Shown piece after piece: positions 36,352-45,434 of a DNA stretch of 64,000 bases. A model generated the notes under the pieces. The model was not told the DNA's origin. It saw only the letters and a list, made by a program, of their open reading frames with translations, and did not search any database. The translations under genes and the position numbers were made by a program. Source of the DNA: Paucibacter_B soli (GTDB lineage Bacteria > Pseudomonadota > Gammaproteobacteria > Burkholderiales > Burkholderiaceae_C); contig NZ_JBBHJW010000003.1 of the NCBI RefSeq assembly GCF_037482845.1, positions 335,790 to 399,789 on the forward strand, read 5' to 3'. Numbering within the stretch: the stretch's first letter is position 1; the number at the start of each line of letters is the position of its first letter.

Positions 36352-38972
36352 CAGTAGTTCAAGGTGGCGCGCAGGCCAAACATGCGCGGCTCGTTGTAGC
36401 TGTTGAAGGTGTAGCCGCCGGCCGTGCCCTGGCCCATCCAGTTCTTCACGATGTTGTTCGTCAGGTTGGTGCCCCACAGCTCGACATCCCACTTGCCGTC
36501 AGCTGCGGCCAGCTTCACCGAGCCATTCCAGTTGGTATAGGGCTTCTGGTAGTCGCCTATCACCGGGTTGTCGAGGTTGCGCACGGTGAAGTACATGCGG
36601 CTCTGCCAGCGTGCCCCCAGGGTGGGCGCCAGCGTCATGCCGCCGGGCAGGGCGAACTCATGCGTGTAGTTCAGCGCGAAGCTGTACTTGGGCGCATAGG
36701 GCAGCTGGTGGCCGCTCACGTCCAGGATGGCACGGCCACGCTTGCTCGGGTCGCTGCCGAGGTAGATGGGTGCACAGGCCGGGGCACCGAAATCGGCGCG
36801 GAAGCCGCACATCCAGTTGTCATCGTAGGTGGGGTAGCTCTTGACCTTGGTGTCGAGGATCGCGGCATAACCCGAGAAGCTACCGCCCTTCCAGGGCAGC
36901 AGCTTGTATTCCAGCTCCAGGCCCTGGATGTCGGCATCGCCGATGTTCTCGGTCTTCCAGGCGGTGACGATGTCGCAGGCGGGGTTCCAGTCGGGGCAGG
37001 TCTCGCCGGCCTTGAGCTTGCGCACCCCCACCGCGTTCATGCCGGTGACATGCATGCCCTTGTACTTGGTCTTGAAGTAGGTGGCGCTGAAGTCAAAAGT
37101 ATTGCCCAGATGGCGGCCCTTGTAGCCCAGCTCCAGATTGGTGGTGGTTTCGGGGCCGTAGTCCAGGAAGCTGTACTTCTGCTTGCTGCCATCGGTGCAT
37201 TCGCCGCCGCCGCAGGTGTCGAACTTGTCGCCAAAGCCACCCGGGCGGTAGCTGCTGGCGAGCGAGCCGAACACCATCTGGGATTTGCTCAGGTCGACTT
37301 GCAGGCCCAGGCGGTAGGTGGCTTTGGCCCATTTGGCGCTGTGCGTGTTGACCACCGGTTCGGGGTAAACGGCGAGGCCGGCAAAGGGCCCCATGCCCAG
37401 GCTCAGGTCGCTGCCGTTGTGCGGCGTGCACAGGCCGGGCGCGCAGGGCGGCGTGTATTTGCCGTTGTAGTACCAGGGCGCGCTGGCATCCCACAGGCCG
37501 GCGCTGATGCCGCCGTTGTCGCTGCGGCTGTCGCGGGTGTAGCGCAGGCCGGCGGTGGCGGTGAGGTTCTCGGCCAGCAGCAGATCGCCCTGGGCGAACA
37601 AGGCCTTGGAGCTGATGCGCCGGTCGCCTTGCGAATAGAACTGGCCCTGCGGCATGGCATAGGGCGCGGCAACCAGATTGTCCTGCGCGAAGTCGATTGC
37701 GTTCTTCTCCGACATCGAGAACAGGCCCGCCACATAACGCCAGGTCTTGCTGGCCTGCTTGAGCTGCAACTCATTGATCCAGCTGCGGTAGTTGGAGTTG
37801 AGCGTGTAGCTGGCCTGGTCGATGGCGTGCTGGCGGCCCCAGTTGCCCCATTCCTGCATCGGGTCCACCTCGGCGTCGAGGAAGCTCTGGCCGCCGTCGT
37901 CGTCATGCTGCTGGTAGCGCTTTTGCTGCGCATAGGCCAGCTTGTAGCTCAGCTCGGTGCTGTCGCTCAGCTTCCAGGTGAGGGTGTTGCGCAGGGTCGC
38001 GATCGACATATCGATCTTGCCCGGCACATTGATGATGGCGTGCCACTGGCCCTCGGGGCCGCAGGCATACCTGGTGCCGGCCGCCATCGCGCAATCCTTC
38101 AGGCCGATGTCGCCCGCGCCCTGGTTCTTGAAGTACTCGAAGCCGCCCTGCCACTCCAGCTCCTTGTTGATGGCCCAGCGCGCCGTCAGGCGTGCGCCCC
38201 ATTGGTCGGAGTTGTTGTAGTACTCCGAGGGGTCGAGCTTGCGGTTCAGGCGCTGGTCGTTGTCGGGCTTGCCATCGGGCGAGAATGTGCCGTCGGGCTT
38301 CTTGATGCCGCGGTCGCGCAGGTCCTGCTCCTGCGTCAGATAGCTGTCGCGCTTGTCCACCATCACGGCGGCGCGCAGCGCGAAGTTGTCGCCCAGCGCG
38401 AGGTTGTAGGCCGAGCGCAGCTGCTTGTCCTGGTAGTTGCCCAGCTGCAGGCTGGTCCAGCCGTAGTTGGACTTGAAGTCGGGCTTGGCCGGGATGATGT
38501 TGACCACCCCCGCGGTGGAGCTGCGCCCGAACAGCGTGCCCTGCGGGCCGCGCAGCACTTCCACCTGGTCGAGGTCGAACATCAAGGCCAGCGAGCCCTG
38601 CGGGCGCGGCGAGTAGATGCCGTCCACATGGATGCCCACGGCGGGGTCGCCGATCTCGGTGAAGTTGGTCGAGGTCACGCCGCGGATCGAGGCCAGCACG
38701 CCGGAGTCGCCGTTAGACAGGCCCAGCTGCAGGTTCGGCACCGCGCCGCTCAGGTCCAGCATGCTCTTGACGTTGTCGCGCACCAGGTCGTCGGCCTTCA
38801 GCGCCGTCATGGACACCGGGGTCTTGAGCAGGTCGGTGGCGTTGCGGGTGGCGGTCACCACCACCTGGGGCAGCTCGCTCTTGGCATCGGCCTGGGCTTG
38901 CTGGGCCAGCACCGGCAGGGCGCTGACCAGGGCCAGGCTCAGCGGCAGCAGTTGGAATTGCTTTGTTTTCAT
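36351..38972 (-). CDS. TonB-dependent receptor of the chitin operon
   Basis: 873 residues with a signal peptide ending ALPVLAQQ. The plug contains ELPQVVVTATRNATDLLKTP, SGVLASIRGVTSTNFTEIGD, and VEVLRGPQGTLFGRSSTAGV; the barrel ends NEPRMFGLRATLNY with a terminal aromatic residue. A good AGGAGA site precedes the start. It lies 22 bp after the GH19 chitinase gene and overlaps the NagX-like gene, so chito-oligosaccharides or GlcNAc are the likely cargo. The plug is closer to the general CirA/FecA-like type than to the long oligosaccharide type. Confidence 0.92.
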   Translation of the reverse strand: MKTKQFQLLPLSLALVSALPVLAQQAQADAKSELPQVVVTATRNATDLLKTPVSMTALKADDLVRDNVKSMLDLSGAVPNLQLGLSNGDSGVLASIRGVTSTNFTEIGDPAVGIHVDGIYSPRPQGSLALMFDLDQVEVLRGPQGTLFGRSSTAGVVNIIPAKPDFKSNYGWTSLQLGNYQDKQLRSAYNLALGDNFALRAAVMVDKRDSYLTQEQDLRDRGIKKPDGTFSPDGKPDNDQRLNRKLDPSEYYNNSDQWGARLTARWAINKELEWQGGFEYFKNQGAGDIGLKDCAMAAGTRYACGPEGQWHAIINVPGKIDMSIATLRNTLTWKLSDSTELSYKLAYAQQKRYQQHDDDGGQSFLDAEVDPMQEWGNWGRQHAIDQASYTLNSNYRSWINELQLKQASKTWRYVAGLFSMSEKNAIDFAQDNLVAAPYAMPQGQFYSQGDRRISSKALFAQGDLLLAENLTATAGLRYTRDSRSDNGGISAGLWDASAPWYYNGKYTPPCAPGLCTPHNGSDLSLGMGPFAGLAVYPEPVVNTHSAKWAKATYRLGLQVDLSKSQMVFGSLASSYRPGGFGDKFDTCGGGECTDGSKQKYSFLDYGPETTTNLELGYKGRHLGNTFDFSATYFKTKYKGMHVTGMNAVGVRKLKAGETCPDWNPACDIVTAWKTENIGDADIQGLELEYKLLPWKGGSFSGYAAILDTKVKSYPTYDDNWMCGFRADFGAPACAPIYLGSDPSKRGRAILDVSGHQLPYAPKYSFALNYTHEFALPGGMTLAPTLGARWQSRMYFTVRNLDNPVIGDYQKPYTNWNGSVKLAAADGKWDVELWGTNLTNNIVKNWMGQGTAGGYTFNSYNEPRMFGLRATLNY

Positions 38973-38994
38973 CGACAGGCTTCTCCTCGTTGTC

Positions 38995-39705
38995 TCAACA
39001 GCCCAGGGCCGCGCCGGGCGGCACCTGGAACAGCGCCGCGGCGCGGCGGTAGAACTCGGCGCGGCGCGCCAGCTTGGCTTGCGCCTGGGCGTCCTGCGGG
39101 CGGTCGCACTCGATCAGGCCATTGATGGCGCGCACCGTCTCGCCAAAGCCGGCCCCGCTCACCATCGCCTGGTGCGGGCTCATGCGGCCCGGCCCGGCCT
39201 GGGTCATCCAGTACCAGAGCGCTGTCTGCCAGGCGACGCTGGCATCGCGCACCACCAGATCCGGGTCGCTCCACAGGTCCAGGCCCAGCACCTTGCCCAC
39301 TTCCGCATAGTTGAAGTTCCAGGACAGCTGGATAGGCCCGCGGCCGTAGTACTGGCGGCCGGGCGCGCAGCCGGGTGGCCGCGCCGGGTCGCAGTAATGG
39401 TCGTAGTTGGCCCGGTTGTATTCGCGCAGCGCCTGCAGCGAGTCGGACTCATGCGCCAGATTGGCCAGGAAGGCGGCCATCTCCTGGCGCTGGCGCTCGG
39501 CCCCGCCCTCGCTGGCAAAGGCCGGGAAGGCGCGCAGCGCGGCCGCAAAGCCGGCGTGGCTGTAGAAGGGCAGGCGGGCCGGAAACAGCGCGTCGAACTG
39601 CGCCTCGCTGGGCAGGAACTGGGTCCCCGTGGGCGATACCGGCGCGCCGGCGCAGCCCGCCAGGGCCATGCTGATGACTGCCACGCCAAACCGAAACGCT
39701 GCCAT
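38995..39705 (-). CDS. GH19 chitinase-family lipoprotein
   Basis: 236 residues from MAAFRFGVAVISMALAGCAG, a lipoprotein signal with Cys at the cleavage site. The GH19 domain shows the catalytic Glu in FLANLAHESDSLQALREY (the second Glu lies in the REYNRANYDHY stretch) and the substrate-groove signature QYYGRGPIQLSWNFNYAEVG. It should hydrolyse beta-1,4 bonds in chitin or related GlcNAc polymers at the cell surface or in the periplasm; some family members act on peptidoglycan. It is first in a row of four same-strand genes that ends with the lactonase-like gene. Confidence 0.9.
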   Translation of the reverse strand: MAAFRFGVAVISMALAGCAGAPVSPTGTQFLPSEAQFDALFPARLPFYSHAGFAAALRAFPAFASEGGAERQRQEMAAFLANLAHESDSLQALREYNRANYDHYCDPARPPGCAPGRQYYGRGPIQLSWNFNYAEVGKVLGLDLWSDPDLVVRDASVAWQTALWYWMTQAGPGRMSPHQAMVSGAGFGETVRAINGLIECDRPQDAQAQAKLARRAEFYRRAAALFQVPPGAALGC

Positions 39706-39731
39706 TGCTGCTTGCCCTCTCACAATCTGGT

Positions 39732-39748
39732 TTTGAATTGGTATCAAA
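39732..39748. promoter_or_regulatory. 5-7-5 dyad upstream of chitinase operon
   Basis: TTTGA (39732-39736) and TCAAA (39744-39748) flank ATTGGTA. It sits just outside the chitinase start and is AT-rich relative to its surroundings. No regulator gene for the operon is adjacent, so a distant GntR- or LacI-type protein would have to bind it. Function is inferred. Confidence 0.4.
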
Positions 39749-39783
39749 TATCCGCGACCCGCAGCCGCAGGTCCATAAAGATT

Positions 39784-39793
39784 CTCTTAAGAG
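39784..39793. promoter_or_regulatory. Palindrome in front of the two-component operon
   Basis: CTCTTAAGAG is a perfect 10-bp palindrome centred about 38 bp before the response-regulator start, inside a longer GATTC...GAATC arrangement (39780-39799). CTTAA is a half-site seen in PmrA/QseB-type operators, so autoregulation is possible; only one CTTAA on each strand is present. Confidence 0.35.
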
Positions 39794-39826
39794 GGAATCA
39801 AGACATACCCCGAGAGCGAGGCCGGC

Positions 39827-40489
39827 ATGCGCGTGTGTTTGGTGGAAGACGATTTGGTATTGGGTCGGTCTTTGCAATCGGTGTTGCAGGACGCCGGCCA
39901 TGAGGCCCTGTGGGTGCGGCGCGCCGGCGACGCCCGCGCCTGGCTGGCCGAGCAGAGCTTCGACGCCTTGCTGCTGGATCTGGGCCTGCCGGACGGCGAC
40001 GGCATGGACCTGCTGCGCCTCATTCGCCAGAGCAAACCGCAGCTGCCGGTGCTCGTGATCACCGCGCGCGACAGCATCGAAGACCGCCTGCAAGGCCTGG
40101 ACAGCGGCGCCGACGACTATCTGGTGAAACCCTTTGTGGGCGCCGAGCTGCTGGCGCGGCTGCGCGCGGTGGCGCGCCGCGCCGGCCACTTTGGCGAGGC
40201 CGGCGAGCCCCAGCTCTGGCGCGCCAAGGATCTGGTGCTGGACGAGGCACGCATGCAGCTGACGCGCGCCGGCCAACCGGTGGCGCTCTCCAAGACCGAG
40301 TTTGCGCTGTTGCTCACGCTGCTGAAGTTTGCCGACCGCGTGCTCACGCGCCGCGAGCTGGAGGCGCGCGCCCTGCCGCACAGCGACAGCCAGGCACTCG
40401 ACGTGCACATGTTCAATTTGCGCAAGAAGATCGGCGAGGGCTATGTGCGCACCGTGCGCGGCGTGGGCTTTGTGCTGGAGAAGCAGTGA
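39827..40489 (+). CDS. OmpR-family response regulator (QseB/PmrA-like)
   Basis: 220 residues. The receiver domain has the acidic pair in VEDD (8-9), the phosphorylation site Asp51 in LLLDLGLPDGDG and the Lys in YLVKPFVGAE. The C-terminal winged helix shows ALSKTEFALLLTLLKFADRV and ALDVHMFNLRKKIGEGYVRT, ending VRGVGFVLEK. Its TGA overlaps the ATG of the sensor kinase gene. The QseB/PmrA/TctD group usually senses metals, antimicrobial peptides or organic acids; the stimulus here is unknown. Confidence 0.94.
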   Translation: MRVCLVEDDLVLGRSLQSVLQDAGHEALWVRRAGDARAWLAEQSFDALLLDLGLPDGDGMDLLRLIRQSKPQLPVLVITARDSIEDRLQGLDSGADDYLVKPFVGAELLARLRAVARRAGHFGEAGEPQLWRAKDLVLDEARMQLTRAGQPVALSKTEFALLLTLLKFADRVLTRRELEARALPHSDSQALDVHMFNLRKKIGEGYVRTVRGVGFVLEKQ

Positions 40490-41883
40490 TGCTGCTGCTG
40501 ATGAAGCCGCCTGCCAGCAAGTCGCTCTTCAAGCGCGCCCTGTTGGCGTTTTATGCCGTGGTGCTGGGCGCCTGGTGCGCGATGCTGGCCAGCGAGGTCT
40601 ATGACGTCAAGGTGGTGCAGGCGCGCAATGGCCAGGCCTGGAACCAGGTCTGGGCCGAGCATGTGCGCCTGCAGGCACGGCTGTGGGCCGATCAACCGGC
40701 GCGGCTGCAGGCGGTGCTGGCCGAGCTGGAGCGCTTGCGCGCCCAGGAATGGCAGCAAATGGGCTATGAGCCGCCCATCATCCTCTTGCAGGTCTGGCGC
40801 GGCGGCGCGCTGATCCACCGCTTCGCCTCGCCGGCCATCGCGCGGCGGCCGCCGCCCGACGAGACCCTGCATGCCAGCGACCCCGCCTGGCTGTATGTGG
40901 AGCTGGCCGATGCCGGCCAGGGCCTGCTGATCCGCCGCTGGCAGGAGGTGCCGGGCGACTGGCACCTGGGCCTCAACGGCCTGGCCTACTACGCCCGCCC
41001 GCTGTTCTACAGCCTGCCCCTGGTGATGGGCCTGGCCTGGCTGCTGCTGCGGCGCGGCTTCCGGCCGCTGCGCCGCATCGGCCGCCAGATCGCCCAGCGT
41101 TCGGCGCAAGACCTGGCGCCACTGCCGGCCTCGCCCTATGTGGAACTGGCGCCGGTGGTGGACGGCGTCAACACCCTGCTGCTGCAGCTGCGGGAGCGCC
41201 AGCAGCGCGAACGCGAATTCCTGCTCGACGCCGCCCACGAGCTCAAGACCCCGCTGGCGGTGATACAGCTGAACGCCGAGGCGCTGGCGGCTGCCGCGGA
41301 TGCGCCGCGCGCCGCGGCGGCACGCGCGCGCCTGGACGAGGGCGTGCGCCGCGCCACTCACACGGTGCACCAGCTGCTCTCGCTCTCGCGTTCGGCCGGC
41401 GACGGCCGGCCCGAGCCGCGTGAGCTCGACCTGGTGACGCTGGCGCGCGACCGCATCGTGCTGGCCAGTCAGCTGGCAAGGCAGCGCGGCATCGAGATCG
41501 AGCTGCATGCCCCCGAGCAGGCGCTGCTGCCCATGCACCGCGAGAGCATGGCCGCGCTGATCGACAACCTGCTGGACAACGCCGTCAAGTACGCGCCCGC
41601 CGGCAGCCGCGTGGAAGTGGCGATCGGCGCCGCCGCGCCGGGCCTGACGCTCAGCGTCAGCGACCAGGGGCCAGGCATACCCGCAGCCTTGCGCGCCAAG
41701 GTGTTCGAGCGCTTCTTCCGCCTGCCCGACCAGGATCAGCCCGGCAGCGGCCTCGGCCTGGCCATCGTCGAGCGCGCCGCCACCCTGCATGGCGCCAGCG
41801 TGCAGCTGGACGATGGGCCGGATGGCCGCGGCCTGTGCGCCAGCATCGTGCTGAGGCCGGCGCGGAGCCACAATGGCGTATGA
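40489..41883 (+). CDS. Sensor histidine kinase
   Basis: 464 residues. Two membrane helices (about 15-35 and 168-188) enclose a periplasmic sensor of about 130 residues with a TctE/QseC-like N-terminal character. The HisKA box carries the phosphoacceptor His250 in LLDAAHELKTPLAVIQLNAE, and the ATPase domain has the N box NLLDNAVKYAP, the G1 box VSDQGPGIP, the F box ERFFRLPDQ and G2 SGLGLAIVE. It overlaps the response regulator gene by one base and the AMP nucleosidase gene by 4 bases, so all three should be cotranscribed. Confidence 0.93.
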   Translation: MLLLMKPPASKSLFKRALLAFYAVVLGAWCAMLASEVYDVKVVQARNGQAWNQVWAEHVRLQARLWADQPARLQAVLAELERLRAQEWQQMGYEPPIILLQVWRGGALIHRFASPAIARRPPPDETLHASDPAWLYVELADAGQGLLIRRWQEVPGDWHLGLNGLAYYARPLFYSLPLVMGLAWLLLRRGFRPLRRIGRQIAQRSAQDLAPLPASPYVELAPVVDGVNTLLLQLRERQQREREFLLDAAHELKTPLAVIQLNAEALAAAADAPRAAAARARLDEGVRRATHTVHQLLSLSRSAGDGRPEPRELDLVTLARDRIVLASQLARQRGIEIELHAPEQALLPMHRESMAALIDNLLDNAVKYAPAGSRVEVAIGAAAPGLTLSVSDQGPGIPAALRAKVFERFFRLPDQDQPGSGLGLAIVERAATLHGASVQLDDGPDGRGLCASIVLRPARSHNGV

Positions 41884-43385
41884 GCTCGCCCTTCTTCGCC
41901 CCTCTTGCCTTTGACGACGCCGCCGCGGCGCTGGCCTGCGCACAGCGCATCTACAGCGCCGGCGTGACCCATCTGCGCGAGGCGCTGCAGCGCTTCGTGG
42001 CCGGCGAGGACCTCGCCCGCACGCGCGCCTGCTACCCCTTTGTGCGCCTGCGCACCAGCACGGTGGCGCGCGCCGACTCGCGCCTGGCCTATGGCTTCGT
42101 GTCCGGGCCAGGCAGCTTCGAGACCACGCTGACGCGGCCCGATCTGTTCGGCCCCTACTACCAGGCCCAGTTCGAGCTGCTGTTGAAAAACCATGGCGTG
42201 AGCCTGGAGGTGGGCAGCAGCCACCAGCCGATCCCGCTGCACTTCGCGCTCGGCGAGCACGACCATATCGAGGGCGCGCTGAGCCCCGAGCGACGCATGC
42301 TGCTGCGCGATCTGTTCGACCTGCCCGACCTCGCCGCGATGGACGACGGCATTGCCAACGGCACGCACGAGAGCGCGCCCGGCGAGCCGCAGCCGCTGGC
42401 GCTGTTCACCGCGCCGCGCGTGGACTATTCGCTGCAGCGCCTGCGCCACTACACCGGCAGCTCGCCCGAGCATTTCCAGAACTTCGTGCTCTTCACCAAT
42501 TACCAGTTCTATATCGACGAGTTCGTGCGCATGGGCCAGGCGCTCATGCAGGCGGCGCCCGATCCGGCAAGACCTGACCCCCTGGACGATTGCATCGCCT
42601 TCGTCGGGCCCGGCAATGTGGTGATGCGGCGCGTCGGCTGCGCGGCCGAGGCGCTCGACGCGCTGGGCGCCGCACCGCCGCGCCTGCCGCAGATGCCGGC
42701 CTACCACCTGCTGCGCCGCAACCGCAGCGGCATCACCATGATCAATATCGGCGTCGGCCCGGCCAATGCCAAGACCATGACCGACCATGTGGCGGTGCTG
42801 CGCCCGCATGCCTGGCTGATGCTGGGCCATTGCGCCGGCCTGCAGAGCAGCCAGGCCCTGGGCGACTATGTGCTGGCGCATGGCTATGTGCGCGAGGACC
42901 ATGTGCTGGACGAGGAGCTGCCGCTGTGGGTGCCAATTCCCGCGCTGGCCGAGATCCAGGTGGCGCTGGAGCGCGCGGTGGCCGAGGTCACGCAGTTGCA
43001 GGGCTTCGAGCTCAAGCGCGTGCTGCGTACCGGCACCGTGGCCTCCACCGACAACCGCAACTGGGAGCTGCTGCCCAGCCATCACAAGGGTGGGCCCGAG
43101 CGCCGCTTCAGCCAGAGCCGCGCGATCGCGCTGGACATGGAGAGCGCCACCATCGCCGCCAACGGCTTCCGCTTCCGCGTGCCCTATGGCACCCTGCTGT
43201 GCGTCAGCGACAAGCCGTTGCACGGCGAGATCAAGCTGCCCGGCATGGCCAACCAGTTCTACCGCGAGCGCGTCGATCAACACCTGCGCATCGGCCTGCG
43301 CGCCGTCGAGCTCTTGCGCTCCGGGCCGCTGGGCCAGTTGCACAGCCGCAAGTTGCGCAGCTTTGCCGAAGTGGCCTTCCAGTAG
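41880..43385 (+). CDS. amn: AMP nucleosidase
   Basis: 501 residues, the normal length. It converts AMP to adenine and ribose 5-phosphate, adjusting purine nucleotide pools. The N-terminal Amn domain (YPFVRLRTSTVARADSRLAY) is followed by a purine-nucleoside-phosphorylase-like domain: SGITMINIGVGPANAKTMTD, HAWLMLGHCAGLQSSQALGD, and the MESATIAANGFRF substrate-binding segment with LLCVSDKPLHGEIKLPGMAN. The start ATGA overlaps the stop of the histidine kinase gene, which ties its expression to the two-component system. Confidence 0.95.
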   Translation: MSSPFFAPLAFDDAAAALACAQRIYSAGVTHLREALQRFVAGEDLARTRACYPFVRLRTSTVARADSRLAYGFVSGPGSFETTLTRPDLFGPYYQAQFELLLKNHGVSLEVGSSHQPIPLHFALGEHDHIEGALSPERRMLLRDLFDLPDLAAMDDGIANGTHESAPGEPQPLALFTAPRVDYSLQRLRHYTGSSPEHFQNFVLFTNYQFYIDEFVRMGQALMQAAPDPARPDPLDDCIAFVGPGNVVMRRVGCAAEALDALGAAPPRLPQMPAYHLLRRNRSGITMINIGVGPANAKTMTDHVAVLRPHAWLMLGHCAGLQSSQALGDYVLAHGYVREDHVLDEELPLWVPIPALAEIQVALERAVAEVTQLQGFELKRVLRTGTVASTDNRNWELLPSHHKGGPERRFSQSRAIALDMESATIAANGFRFRVPYGTLLCVSDKPLHGEIKLPGMANQFYRERVDQHLRIGLRAVELLRSGPLGQLHSRKLRSFAEVAFQ

Positions 43386-43433
43386 CGGCATAGTTCCACC
43401 ACAATCGGCCAGCGCCCACCTCACAACACCCTC

Positions 43434-44594
43434 ATGCGCCTGGACATCCCCACGCTTTTCAGTCTGCTGCTGATCCAGTCGCTCGCGATGGCGCTGATGC
43501 TGCCCCTGCTGATGGGCTGGAAGCAGAGCCGCGGCGCCCGCATGGCGCAAGGCGCGGCGGAGTTGCAGGCCCTGGGCTGGCTGCTGCTGATGATCTCGCC
43601 ACTGGGCCTGCAGCGCTGGCTGGCCGGCGCCGCCATGCTCTCGCTCAGCGCCAGCCTGGCGCTGCTGTGGTTTGCCATCCAGCATTGGCTGGGGCACCGC
43701 CCCGGACGCTGGCTGGCGCTGGCGATCCCGCCTCTGCTGACGCTGGGCTATCTGCTCGGCTTCGACAGCTATGCCTTTCGCCTGGGCTGGAGCAGCGCCT
43801 TCTTTGCACTGCAGATGCTGGCCATCAGCCTGGCCCTGCTGCTGAAGAGCCCGCATGCCGAGCGGCACAGCCTGCGCTGGCGCGGTCTGCTAGCCGGCAG
43901 CCTGGGCCTGATGGCCGCCTTCAGCCTGGCGCGTGCCTATGTCGCCGGGGTCGACACCGCGGCCCTGCCCAGCTACACCGCCGAGCATTGGATCAACACC
44001 GGCTTTGCGTTGATGGGCAATATCAATCTGCTGGCGGTGATGCTGGCGGTGCTGGTGGCCTGGCGCGGCGAGGCCGAGACCCAGCTGAGGCGGCTGATCC
44101 AGCTCGACGACCTCACCGGTCTGTGCCACCGGCGTGCCTTCGGCCTGCGTGCGGTGGACATGATCTCGATGGCGCGCCGCTACGATGAGCCGCTGGCCCT
44201 GATGCTGATGGACTTGGACGGCTTCAAGCAGATCAATGCCGAACATGGCGAGGCCGCGGGCGACCAGGCCCTGGCCCTGTTTGCCAGTTGCCTGGAGCAG
44301 CAGATGCGGCTGGGCGACCTGGTGGCGCGAGTGGGCGGGCAGGAGTTCGCCGTGCTGATGGTGCGCACCGCGCCCGAGGGTCCGCTTGCCATGGATCTGC
44401 GTGTGCGCGCGGCGCTGGCCGCCCGCGCTCCCGGTGAGCTGGGCTTTGCGCTCAACTTTTCGGCCGGCTGGGCCAAGCTGCGCCATGGCGATCGCAATAT
44501 CGACGACCTGATGAGCCGCGCCGACGCCGCACTCTATGAAGCCAAGCGCGCCGGCAAGGGCTGCCTGGTGGCCGAGCCGGGGCTGGAGGTCTGA
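43434..44594 (+). CDS. Membrane GGDEF-domain protein with degenerate active site
   Basis: 386 residues. Residues 1-205 form about six membrane helices; residues 215-380 are a GGDEF domain. The signature reads GGQEF with Gln303 in place of the metal-binding Asp/Glu; the substrate region reads FKQINAEHGEAAGDQ, with Ala where an Asp normally contacts guanine. The inhibitory-site RxxD is intact at Arg292-Asp295, five residues before the motif. The pattern suggests a c-di-GMP receptor rather than a cyclase. No EAL domain is present. It lies 48 bp after amn and may belong to the same transcript. Confidence 0.88.
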   Translation: MRLDIPTLFSLLLIQSLAMALMLPLLMGWKQSRGARMAQGAAELQALGWLLLMISPLGLQRWLAGAAMLSLSASLALLWFAIQHWLGHRPGRWLALAIPPLLTLGYLLGFDSYAFRLGWSSAFFALQMLAISLALLLKSPHAERHSLRWRGLLAGSLGLMAAFSLARAYVAGVDTAALPSYTAEHWINTGFALMGNINLLAVMLAVLVAWRGEAETQLRRLIQLDDLTGLCHRRAFGLRAVDMISMARRYDEPLALMLMDLDGFKQINAEHGEAAGDQALALFASCLEQQMRLGDLVARVGGQEFAVLMVRTAPEGPLAMDLRVRAALAARAPGELGFALNFSAGWAKLRHGDRNIDDLMSRADAALYEAKRAGKGCLVAEPGLEV

Positions 44595-44636
44595 AACCCG
44601 CCAGACAAGACCTGGCACTGGCGTGAGCTAAGCCAG

Positions 44637-45434
44637 TCAGCCAAAGCCGGTTTCGATGAGGCGCGCCAGGCCTTCCAGGCGCGCCTCGAAGTCGCACCAG
44701 GGGTAGCCGGTTTCCCTGCTCAGGCTAACTTCCAGCAAGGCCGCCCCATGCAGGGCCGCCCACAACGTCTGCGTCGCCAGGTCCAGGTCCGGCCAGGCCG
44801 AGCCGGCCTGCTGCAGGGTCGCTCGCAACAGGCCATAGGCTGCCAGCGCGGCCGCCTCGTCCAGCGCCGGATCCACGCACAGCAGCCGGTAGTGATGCGG
44901 ATGCGCCACGGCCCAGCGCACATAGGCGATGGCCATGCGCGGCAGCGCGCGCCGGCGCTCGGCAACGCCCGCCGAGGCCGGCCCGGCCTGCCCAGCCAGA
45001 CAATCGCGCAGCAGCTCGGCGCCCTCCTCGCTGAGCCGCGCCAGCAGGCTGCGCTTGTCGGCAAAAAAGCTGTAGATGGTGGCGTGTGAATAGCCCACCG
45101 CGGCCGCCACCTCGCGCAGCGTGACGGCCTCATGGCCACGCTCGGCGAACAGGGCGCGCGCCGCATCGAGGATGGCCTGCTCCAAGGCCTCCTTGTGCGC
45201 CGCCCGGCGCAGCTTGGACGCGCTGGGCGCCGCCGCATCCTCGGCGGCGCTCTTGCGCGCCTCCTGTCGCTTCAGCGGCCCTTCCGGTTTGACCAATTTC
45301 TGGCGTGTGCGCGGCACCGGCTTGGCAGCCGGTTTTATGTCCCCTGCAGATGCGGGCGTCACCACCCCGGTGCTGGGGTGCAAGCCCTTGGCGCCGGTGG
45401 GGCCGGCGGTGGGATTTGCGTTTTTGCTAACCAT
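44637..45434 (-). CDS. TetR-family transcriptional regulator with long N-terminal extension
   Basis: 265 residues. About 75 residues of Lys/Ala/Pro-rich, probably disordered sequence precede the TetR helix-turn-helix (EQAILDAARALFAERGHEAV, LREVAAAVGYSHATIYSFFA, DKRSLLARL). The rest is the helical ligand domain with a TetR_C_33-like look (AHPHHYRLLCVDPAL). The only start compatible with the frame is ATG at 45434, which lies within a dyad. It is divergent from a double acetyltransferase gene, the likely target. Confidence 0.88.
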   Translation of the reverse strand: MVSKNANPTAGPTGAKGLHPSTGVVTPASAGDIKPAAKPVPRTRQKLVKPEGPLKRQEARKSAAEDAAAPSASKLRRAAHKEALEQAILDAARALFAERGHEAVTLREVAAAVGYSHATIYSFFADKRSLLARLSEEGAELLRDCLAGQAGPASAGVAERRRALPRMAIAYVRWAVAHPHHYRLLCVDPALDEAAALAAYGLLRATLQQAGSAWPDLDLATQTLWAALHGAALLEVSLSRETGYPWCDFEARLEGLARLIETGFG

